DNA from: Heteroscillospira sp050252415
GTDB lineage: Bacteria; Bacillota; Clostridia; Oscillospirales; Oscillospiraceae
Direction of reading: 5' to 3'
DNA length: 19,754 nt
Assembly (NCBI GenBank): GCA_050252415.1
Contig: JBFWKZ010000028.1
Location: forward strand, 1 to 19,754
Shown here: piece after piece, positions 14,437-19,754 of the stretch
Position numbering within the stretch: the first letter of the stretch is position 1
Layout: every line of letters begins with the position of its first letter
Made by a program: the position numbers and the translations under genes
Notes under the pieces: generated by a model
What the model saw: the letters and a program-made list of their open reading frames with translations, nothing else
The model's database searches: none
What the model was told of the DNA's origin: nothing

Positions 14437-15114
14437 ATGTTAGAAAAGAACCATTATCCCGGAAGAGGCATCATTATCGGCAGGACAAGCGAAGGGGACA
14501 AGGCTGTCGTGGCCTATTTCATCATGGGGCGCAGTGAAAATTCGCGAAACCGGATTTTCGAAACGACTGAGGATGGCATTCGTACCTGCGCATACGACGA
14601 ATCCAAAATGGTGGATCCCAGCCTTATCATCTATCACCCAGTCCGCAAAATCGGACGGGCGTTTATCGTCACCAACGGAGATCAGACCGACACGATCCGG
14701 GAATTTCTTGAAAAGGGCCTGACGTTCGAACAGGCGCTGCGGACCCGCGAGTTTGAGCCGGACGCGCCGAACTGGACTCCCCGTATCTCGGGCCTGCTGT
14801 CACCCGACGGAAGCTACAAGCTCTCCATTCTCAAGAGCGCTGACTCCGCCGGTACGGCGTGTACCCGCCAGACGTTTGAGTATCCGGGCCTTTCAGGGGT
14901 TGGCCACTATATTCATACCTATAAATGCGACGGCAATCCCATCCCATCCTTTGAGGGTGAGCCGGAAACTGTGACGATAGCACACAATATTGACGATTTT
15001 ACAGACGAACTTTGGCATGATCTGGACGAGGACAACAAAGTCTCTCTGTATGTCGCTTTCCATGATCTCAGTATAGGCGCGGCGGAGATCCGCATCGTGA
15101 ATAAAAATCAGTAA
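14437..15114 (+). CDS. purO: IMP cyclohydrolase, PurO type
   Basis: This 225-residue cytoplasmic enzyme should close the ring of FAICAR to give IMP, the last step of purine synthesis. It belongs to the PurO family first known from archaea and unrelated to the PurH cyclohydrolase domain. Family-like features are the N-terminal GRGIIIGRT (about 9-17), the strand VVAYFIMGRSENSRNR (about 24-39), and the later ISGLLSPDGSYKLSILKS stretch. I chose ATG at 14437 because AGGAGG (14424-14429) lies 7 nt upstream. An in-frame ATG at 14431 is too close to it, and the longer open frame runs through the riboswitch. It is 11 nt before the AICAR transformylase gene and lies under the ZTP riboswitch. The context strongly supports the assignment. 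Confidence 0.88.
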   Translation: MLEKNHYPGRGIIIGRTSEGDKAVVAYFIMGRSENSRNRIFETTEDGIRTCAYDESKMVDPSLIIYHPVRKIGRAFIVTNGDQTDTIREFLEKGLTFEQALRTREFEPDAPNWTPRISGLLSPDGSYKLSILKSADSAGTACTRQTFEYPGLSGVGHYIHTYKCDGNPIPSFEGEPETVTIAHNIDDFTDELWHDLDEDNKVSLYVAFHDLSIGAAEIRIVNKNQ

Positions 15115-15125
15115 GGAGTGCCTCT

Positions 15126-16310
15126 ATGAAAGAATTTGAACTCAAATACGGCTGCAACCCAAATCAAAAACCTGCAAAAATCTATATGCATGATGGCGGC
15201 GACCTGCCAATCCAAATTTTAAACGGCAGACCCGGATTTATCAATTTTCTCGACGCTTTCAACAGCTGGCAGCTTGTTAAGGAGGCCAAGGCGGCGCTCT
15301 CAATGCCGGTGGCGACCTCCTTCAAGCACGTAAGTCCCACCTCGGCGGCAGTTGGCATTCCTTTGCCGGAGGACCTCAAAAAAGCGTGCTTTGTCGATGA
15401 TATCGAGGGCCTTGACGAGAGCTCCATAGCCTGCGCCTATGCCCGCGCCCGCGGAACCGACCGTATGTCTTCCTTCGGCGACTGGATTGCCCTCAGCAAT
15501 GTCTGCGACCTGACAACGGCACGTATTATCCAGCGCGAGGTCTCCGATGGAATTATTGCCCCGGGCTATGAGCCGGAGGCCCTTGAAATTCTCAAATCCA
15601 AGAAAAAGGGCAACTATAACGTCGTGCAGATCGATCCGGATTATATTCCAGCTGAGGCTGAGCACAAACAGGTATTCGGCGTCACCTTTGAGCAGGGCAG
15701 AAACAATTTTAAGATCGACGAAAGCCTCCTGACAAACGTGGTTACCGAAAATAAAGCGATTCCGGATTACGCCAAACGGGACCTTATCATTGCGCTCATT
15801 ACCCTGAAATATACCCAGTCCAATTCCGTCTGCTTTGCAATGGACGGACAGGCAATCGGCGTTGGAGCCGGTCAGCAGTCCCGCATCCACTGCACAAGGC
15901 TTGCCGGCAGCAAAGCGGATAACTGGCATCTGCGCCGTCATCCCAAGGTTCTCGGTCTGCCTTTCAAGGCCGAGCTTGGAAGGGCGGAGCGTGACAATGT
16001 CATCGATGTCTATATTTCCATAGAAAGTGACGATGTGCTGGCAAACGGAAACTGGGAGAAATATTTTACGGTACGGCCCGAACCGCTGACGGATACTGAG
16101 AAACGGACATATCTCGGGGCCATCACCGGAGCCAGTCTGGCCAGCGACGCGTTCTTCCCATTCGGGGACAATATTGAGAGGGCAAAAAAGAGCGGGGTAA
16201 GCTATATCGCAGAGCCGGGCGGCTCCGTCCGTGATGATCAGGTGATCACGACCTGCAATAAGTACGGAATTGCCATGGCGTTTACCGGTATGCGGCTCTT
16301 CCATCATTAA
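15126..16310 (+). CDS. AICAR transformylase, stand-alone (PurH C-terminal-domain type)
   Basis: This 394-residue enzyme transfers a formyl group from 10-formyl-tetrahydrofolate to AICAR, giving FAICAR. It corresponds to the transformylase part of PurH only: it begins FELKYGCNPNQKPAKI, which is the start of that domain, and has no N-terminal MGS-like cyclohydrolase domain. Active-site Lys67-His68 lie in SFKHVSPTSAAVG. Other family stretches are YARARGTDRMSSFGDWIALS, ALKYTQSN-type (here LKYTQSNSVCFA), GVGAGQQSRIHCTRLAGSKA and DAFFPFGDNIERA, and it ends with GMRLFHH. The family usually has PAGAA or PCGVA after KHV, and here it reads SPTSAA. AAGGAG lies 7 nt before the ATG. With PurO it replaces bifunctional PurH. 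Confidence 0.94.
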   Translation: MKEFELKYGCNPNQKPAKIYMHDGGDLPIQILNGRPGFINFLDAFNSWQLVKEAKAALSMPVATSFKHVSPTSAAVGIPLPEDLKKACFVDDIEGLDESSIACAYARARGTDRMSSFGDWIALSNVCDLTTARIIQREVSDGIIAPGYEPEALEILKSKKKGNYNVVQIDPDYIPAEAEHKQVFGVTFEQGRNNFKIDESLLTNVVTENKAIPDYAKRDLIIALITLKYTQSNSVCFAMDGQAIGVGAGQQSRIHCTRLAGSKADNWHLRRHPKVLGLPFKAELGRAERDNVIDVYISIESDDVLANGNWEKYFTVRPEPLTDTEKRTYLGAITGASLASDAFFPFGDNIERAKKSGVSYIAEPGGSVRDDQVITTCNKYGIAMAFTGMRLFHH

Positions 16311-16340
16311 AAAGAGCAGCCCCCGTGATCACGGGGGCTG
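16311..16340 (-). terminator. Perfect 24-nt GC-rich palindrome, probable leftward terminator
   Basis: Positions 16317-16340 form a perfect inverted repeat (CAGCCCCCGTGA and its complement), beginning 6 nt after the AICAR transformylase stop. Read leftward it is followed by CTCTTTTT (16316-16309), read rightward it is not followed by Ts. It should therefore terminate leftward transcripts better than rightward ones. Confidence 0.6.
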
Positions 16341-16457
16341 TAGAAACTGTCACAAAACCTTTGAAGAGGCTATTCGCGCAGGACGCTCACCGCTTTTCCG
16401 GCGACAGATACGGCAGAAAAGCACCAGGACCCAATAAGACCGGAGACCTGGGAGTAA

Positions 16458-16508
16458 TAAATATGAAACAGCGAAGCATTACTTCTATGCTTCGCTGTTT
16501 CATATTTA
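16458..16508. terminator. Perfect 22-bp hairpin, likely bidirectional terminator
   Basis: The arms 16458-16479 and 16487-16508 are perfect complements around the 7-nt loop TACTTCT. The 3' side of the stem is U-rich in both directions (ending TGTTTCATATTTA), as in many bidirectional terminators placed between converging genes. The length and perfection also fit a small dispersed palindromic repeat. Confidence 0.6.
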
Positions 16509-16638
16509 ATGAGGACAAAATGAAAAAGATGAACTGTCTCTTGCAATTTTTATAATACAGTGCATTTATTACAAAAGAAACAAAGATAATATTTCAAAAG
16601 TATTAAATTGAAGGAATTTTTTGATTTTGTATCAAAAT

Positions 16639-17436
16639 TTAATCAAAAGCAAAACCCCAGTAACCAATCGGCGTATGATTTGAGTGCGAGACGATAAAAT
16701 CACGTTTTGCACCGAAGCCTTCATAACCGTCGAGAGCTGGCGTACGGATTGTGCACTCGGAGCAGTCCAGCAGGTGTGCGAGCGCCGCAATTGCATCAAT
16801 AGCATTGCCTGTGGCGATGAGCTCCGGAACGATGAGGTGCGTATTGCTCTTCCAGGCGCAGAGGACACCGCCGTCAAAGGCAAAATAGCCGCCGCTGCCA
16901 CATAAGCTGAGCTGCCACTGCAAAAGCGCTTCGGAAAAATCGGCAAATATGTGAGGGAAAAGTATTCTGCGCCGCGCGGCTCCATATTGGGCGGCGGAGA
17001 GGGGAGTGAGGGAGACGCCGTCCTTATCCGGCACCGCAATGCTTGTTTCCCGGACTGCAAAAGACGGTAAAAAGCCCATTTTGCGATACCAGGCGTAAAG
17101 ATTTTCCTCGGCCGGGTGCAGAGACGCAATGCCGCCCTCGGACGCGATCAGCTCGGCACAGGCGAGAGAGACAGCCTCGCCAAAACCACGACCGCGATAT
17201 TCCGGCAATGTTGAGACCGCATAAATATAGGGAAATTCACGCCCTGATACGGTTATGCCGTCTATGATATATGCCGCGGCTGCGGTAATACCATCTTCCT
17301 CAACCAGAAAACCCTGTGCAGGCTTTATAATATGGGTTAAAAAATGCGAGATAAAGCTCTCGTCGTCACCGAAAACCGTATGCCAGAGATGAATGAGCCC
17401 TGGGTAATCCGCTGTGGAGAACCTGCGCAGAATCAT
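16639..17436 (-). CDS. GNAT-family N-acetyltransferase
   Basis: This 265-residue cytoplasmic enzyme should transfer an acyl group from acyl-CoA to an amine. The GNAT fold occupies about residues 1-140. Acetyl-CoA-binding motif A is visible as STLPEYRGRGFGEAV (75-89), with the RGRGFG pyrophosphate loop at 81-86, and ENLYAWYRKMGF further on is the usual NxxxYxxxGF end of the fold. A C-terminal extension of about 120 residues gives a length seen in Eis-like or two-domain GNATs. Its ATG overlaps the stop of the DUF2156 gene by 4 nt, so the two are co-translated. That neighbour is itself a GNAT-related fold linked to aminoacyl-lipid synthesis. The substrate cannot be told. Confidence 0.85.
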   Translation of the reverse strand: MILRRFSTADYPGLIHLWHTVFGDDESFISHFLTHIIKPAQGFLVEEDGITAAAAYIIDGITVSGREFPYIYAVSTLPEYRGRGFGEAVSLACAELIASEGGIASLHPAEENLYAWYRKMGFLPSFAVRETSIAVPDKDGVSLTPLSAAQYGAARRRILFPHIFADFSEALLQWQLSLCGSGGYFAFDGGVLCAWKSNTHLIVPELIATGNAIDAIAALAHLLDCSECTIRTPALDGYEGFGAKRDFIVSHSNHTPIGYWGFAFD

Positions 17437-18335
17437 TCATTTTTCCCCCAGACGGCAGTATATTTCGGTATCATCATTACCGGGTGATAGGATTGTTTCG
17501 CTTTACGAATATTTTCCATGCCCATGTCGTCCTCACGGTTGATATATTTTATTTCGGGAAAGGTAGCCATAATATAACGGACGAATTCGCGGTTAATCAT
17601 CGGATATGCACCGCGAATATCGGCGACGGCTTTTTCAAAATGGGCAACGAAGGTGTCATCACTGAGCGGCTCGCCCATCGTGAAGGCGACAAGTTCTCCG
17701 TTAGCCCAGAGAATACCGCCGTACAGACCGAGTTTATCAAACTCACGCAGTCCGCGCAGGAGCGTATCGTATTCGTCATATACGTCGAGCTCAATATGAT
17801 CCGGGTCGGCTTCACGCCATTGCTCCAGGACTTCGATGCATTTTGGTATGTGTTCCTTTTTCATGGGCTCAAACCGCCAATCATAGCTGCGAATAAAGCT
17901 GTTGATATGGTTTCGCTTGGCATGCAGCTCCTTACCGGTGAGCGTTGCCAGCTTTTCGGCGGAATAGACGTAGTCGGCAAAACGCGTGTCCTCATCAATC
18001 TTGAAATCACCGGGAAAAAGTTTATTCAGCAATGGAACATAGTGTTCCGGAACACCGACAAGGATCAGCGGTTTTCCTATGGCGTCGCAGTACGCTTTTA
18101 GATCGTTTATCACCGGCACGATACTGCCGCATCCAAATGGAAATAAAAAGACGGTTTCGTCATGGGAACGCATCAGCACGACCCGGTCGTGTGAGCGTGC
18201 GACATAGCGTGTTTTTCCTGCGCTCCACAGATACATCGTGCCAAAGGCGGCATCAGCGCTGCGGCAGTTTTCACAGCGTATGAGGGGACTTATCCATGCT
18301 TTATCTGATATATCGATCGGTTTGAATTCCAACAT
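17433..18335 (-). CDS. DUF2156 protein (phosphatidylglycerol lysyltransferase C-domain-like)
   Basis: This 300-residue soluble protein resembles the cytoplasmic C-terminal domain of MprF-type aminoacyl-phosphatidylglycerol synthases, annotated DUF2156. Matching features are the early CENCRSADAAFGTMYLW, the central YVYSAEKLATLTGKELHAKRNHIN (a well-conserved block, about 127-150), and the late INREDDMGMENIRKAKQSYHP (about 263-283). There is no membrane flippase domain, so it is the stand-alone form. MprF-like domains move Lys or Ala from tRNA to lipid, but whether the short forms do so is unknown. It starts 21 nt after the glycosylase stop and overlaps the GNAT gene by 4 nt. The ribosome site AGGAG is about 13 nt upstream of the ATG, a wide spacing. 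Confidence 0.88.
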   Translation of the reverse strand: MLEFKPIDISDKAWISPLIRCENCRSADAAFGTMYLWSAGKTRYVARSHDRVVLMRSHDETVFLFPFGCGSIVPVINDLKAYCDAIGKPLILVGVPEHYVPLLNKLFPGDFKIDEDTRFADYVYSAEKLATLTGKELHAKRNHINSFIRSYDWRFEPMKKEHIPKCIEVLEQWREADPDHIELDVYDEYDTLLRGLREFDKLGLYGGILWANGELVAFTMGEPLSDDTFVAHFEKAVADIRGAYPMINREFVRYIMATFPEIKYINREDDMGMENIRKAKQSYHPVMMIPKYTAVWGKNE

Positions 18336-18356
18336 AATAAGTGAACATCTCCTGTG

Positions 18357-18926
18357 TTATCGATAGGTACTTATGCAGGTTTCCCGGATTGCGCTTTGAA
18401 TAGTCTTGAGATCGACAAAAGTTTCCGGACGTCTGGTAGGATCCCTCAGCAGTGCCGCGGGATGGTAGATGGCAATGTACCTTATGCCGTCGCGCTCAAA
18501 CCAGCGGCCGTGTTCTCGGGTGATCTTAAAGTCCTGCTTTATAAACGCCATGGCTGAGATGCGTCCGACACAGACGATGATTTTCGGCCTGATCAGTTCA
18601 ACTTGGCTGTTAAGCCATTCTGAGCACGCTTCTTCCTCAAGCGCAAGGGGATCGCGGTTGTGGGGAGGACGGCATTTGATCATATTGGCAATATAGACCT
18701 GCGTGCGGTCAAGGTCAATACAAGCGAGCATATTGTCAAGCAGTATTCCCGCTCTGCCGACGAAAGGTTCTCCCTTCAGATCCTCCTGCTCGCCGGGGCC
18801 CTCGCCGATAAGCATCACCTCGGACTTGCGGTTGCCTGTGCCGAAAACAACATTATGCCGCGTTTCACAAAGTGAGCAGCGTTTGCATTTTTTGCAAGCA
18901 CTTTCAAGCTCTTCCCAATCCAGCAT
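18357..18926 (-). CDS. Uracil-DNA glycosylase, family 4 (iron-sulfur)
   Basis: This 189-residue cytoplasmic repair enzyme removes uracil from DNA. It matches the family 4 (UDGa-like) pattern. A cysteine cluster opens the protein (CKKCKRCSLC, 11-20), and Cys85 and Cys101 are separated by 15 residues. The likely [4Fe-4S] ligands are Cys14, Cys17, Cys85 and Cys101. Active-site motif 1 is GEGPGEQED (41-49), the substrate-binding Asn lies in VYIANMIKCRPP (78-88), and motif 3 is HPAALLRDP with His155. The length is typical of the shorter members (about 190-200). GGAGGT lies 9 nt before the ATG. Cys11 and Cys20 are two further cysteines beside the usual ligands. It heads the operon with the DUF2156 and GNAT genes. 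Confidence 0.93.
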   Translation of the reverse strand: MLDWEELESACKKCKRCSLCETRHNVVFGTGNRKSEVMLIGEGPGEQEDLKGEPFVGRAGILLDNMLACIDLDRTQVYIANMIKCRPPHNRDPLALEEEACSEWLNSQVELIRPKIIVCVGRISAMAFIKQDFKITREHGRWFERDGIRYIAIYHPAALLRDPTRRPETFVDLKTIQSAIRETCISTYR

Positions 18927-18972
18927 CGTGGAGTACCTCCAAAAAAATGGATCAATTTAGTGCATTTAGTAT

Positions 18973-19002
18973 ATCTTATCATATTTATGTCGAAATTTGC
19001 AA
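18973..19002 (-). promoter_or_regulatory. Sigma-A promoter of the uracil-DNA glycosylase operon
   Basis: On the minus strand TTGCAA (19002-18997) and TAAGAT (18978-18973) are 18 nt apart, followed by a leader of about 40 nt with GGAGGT before the ATG at 18926. The promoter is divergent from that of coaX. Confidence 0.65.
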
Positions 19003-19020
19003 GGAATAAAATAATTTTCC

Positions 19021-19047
19021 ACCCTTGATTTTACTTTTCTCAAGGGT
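19021..19047 (+). promoter_or_regulatory. Operator-like inverted repeat in the coaX promoter
   Basis: ACCCTTGA (19021-19028) and TCAAGGGT (19040-19047) are perfect 8-nt inverted arms with an 11-nt spacer. The left arm covers part of the -35 box and the right arm abuts the -10 box, so a bound dimer would block RNA polymerase. I do not recognise the cognate regulator. Confidence 0.5.
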
Positions 19048-19053
19048 TATACT
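19025..19053 (+). promoter_or_regulatory. Sigma-A promoter of coaX
   Basis: TTGATT (19025-19030) and TATACT (19048-19053) are separated by exactly 17 nt. The expected start is near 19060, so the leader is only about 20 nt and contains AAGGGCGG as the probable ribosome site. Confidence 0.75.
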
Positions 19054-19081
19054 GTGAAAAAACGAAGGGCGGAAACGATGA

Positions 19082-19754
19082 ATGATACTTGCACTGGACG
19101 TCGGCAATACCAATATCGTCGTTGGCTGCGGAGATACCTCTGAGAGCATGTACAAGGGCCGTCTTACGACGGAAAAAAACGGCACTGTTGAGGAGTATGC
19201 CATCAGACTTAGCGCGATGCTTGGTCTGCATCATATTGCTATCGGCGATATTGATGGTTCGATTATTTCAACGGTTGTTCCCGAACTGACCAATGTTCTG
19301 ACAAGAGCGCTTGAGATACTAATTGGCAAAACGCCAATGCTGGTTAAACACACGCTGGATACCGGACTGACGCTTGAGATCGACGAGCCAAAACGTCTTG
19401 GCGCCGACCTGATCGTCGGTGCGGTGGCGGCGATGAATGAATATCCGCTTCCTCTGGCCGTATTTGATATGGGTACGGCAACGACTTTGGCTGTTGTCGA
19501 TAAAAGGCGCTGCTATATCGGCGGTTCAATCATGCCCGGCGTAAAAACTTCGCTTAACGCCTTGTCCGGAAATGCCTCTCAGCTGCCGTATATCGATATT
19601 GACGCGCCCGAAAGCGTTATCGGGAAAAACACGATTGACTGTATGAAAAGCGGCATTGTTTTCGGGACTGCCGCCATGCTGGACGGATTAATTGACCGGG
19701 TAGAGAAAGAACTGGGCGAGACGCTTACGGTTATCGCGACCGGAGGTCTTGCCA
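19082..19754 (+). CDS. coaX: Type III pantothenate kinase CoaX (3' end outside the window)
   Basis: This enzyme phosphorylates pantothenate, the first step of coenzyme A synthesis, in the cytoplasm. The first 224 residues are present out of about 255-260 expected, and the frame is open to the last base. Family motifs are the phosphate loop LDVGNTN (5-11), the catalytic Asp109 in RLGADL, the FDMGTATT loop (128-135) and GGSIMPGVKTS further on. Type III kinases have the ASKHA fold and are insensitive to CoA feedback. The start at 19082 begins exactly at the conserved MILALDVGNTN. An overlapping ATG at 19078 is in another frame. It is divergent from the glycosylase operon and carries its own promoter with an inverted repeat. 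Confidence 0.95.
   Translation, partial: MILALDVGNTNIVVGCGDTSESMYKGRLTTEKNGTVEEYAIRLSAMLGLHHIAIGDIDGSIISTVVPELTNVLTRALEILIGKTPMLVKHTLDTGLTLEIDEPKRLGADLIVGAVAAMNEYPLPLAVFDMGTATTLAVVDKRRCYIGGSIMPGVKTSLNALSGNASQLPYIDIDAPESVIGKNTIDCMKSGIVFGTAAMLDGLIDRVEKELGETLTVIATGGLA

Larger units (their letters stand above)
16311..16638. other. Convergent intergenic region with two long hairpins
   Basis: This region separates the rightward purine operon from the leftward acetyltransferase operon. It holds the two hairpins listed separately. Between them the DNA is GC-rich (about 16345-16455), and after the second it is A/T-rich. An open frame of about 76 codons runs through both hairpins and has no ribosome site or recognisable product, so I do not call it. 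A further A/T-only inverted repeat (16619-16626 with 16641-16648) overlaps the end of the acetyltransferase gene. Confidence 0.6.

Noticed and set aside
15300..16307. 335-codon minus-strand frame opposite the AICAR transformylase
   Set aside because: Shadow of a strongly supported gene, with no motif or ribosome site.
16325..16555. 76-codon plus-strand frame after the AICAR transformylase
   Set aside because: It runs through two hairpins, lacks a ribosome site, and its sequence resembles no protein I know.
1..19754. CRISPR arrays, tRNA/rRNA genes, insertion sequences, phage genes
   Set aside because: I found no regularly spaced repeats, no cloverleaf-like or rRNA-like sequence, and no transposase, integrase or phage structural protein among the reading frames.

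Overview
This looks like a chromosomal stretch from an anaerobic Firmicute of the class Clostridia, most like the Oscillospiraceae/Ruminococcaceae. That placement is inferred, not searched. It rests on moderate GC, AGGAGG-type ribosome binding sites, near-consensus sigma-A promoters, a polyglycerolphosphate (lipoteichoic acid) synthase-like enzyme, a liv amino-acid transporter with a lipoprotein receptor, and a purine pathway that uses a PurO-type IMP cyclohydrolase plus a stand-alone AICAR transformylase. I see no phage, insertion sequence, CRISPR array, rRNA or tRNA. It reads as housekeeping DNA with some unusual regulatory and domain architecture.

Layout, left to right. (1) Positions 1-2400, minus strand: start of a branched-chain amino-acid ABC transporter operon (livJ receptor, livH permease, and the first two codons of probably livM). 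It has a strong promoter, a short leader with a terminator-like hairpin, and an upstream CodY-box-like palindrome. (2) 2709-11302, minus strand: a tight seven-gene operon for cell-wall growth and miscellaneous functions. The order is an FHA-RodA fusion, a class B penicillin-binding protein, an LtaS-like sulfatase-fold enzyme, an ABC-F ATPase, a ROK sugar kinase, a hotdog thioesterase and a small Cys-rich protein. Gaps are 15 nt or less, or there are 4-nt overlaps. (3) 11430-16310, plus strand, divergent from the above: trkA-trkH potassium uptake, then a ZTP (pfl) riboswitch with its own terminator, then purO and an AICAR transformylase gene. (4) 16311-16638: a convergent intergenic region with two long perfect hairpins. 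(5) 16639-18926, minus strand: a family 4 uracil-DNA glycosylase, a DUF2156 protein and a GNAT acetyltransferase. (6) From 19082, plus strand: coaX (type III pantothenate kinase), cut by the window end, with an operator-like palindrome in its promoter.

How they fit together. RodA polymerises glycan strands and its partner PBP cross-links them. LtaS-like enzymes build the glycerolphosphate polymer of the envelope. The FHA domain fused to RodA suggests control by Ser/Thr phosphorylation. The last two steps of IMP synthesis are encoded by purO and the AICAR transformylase, placed under a riboswitch that senses ZMP/ZTP, the substrate that accumulates when formyl-folate runs short. This is the clearest regulatory circuit in the window and the strongest find. 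I do not see a wholly new defence or mobile system here.
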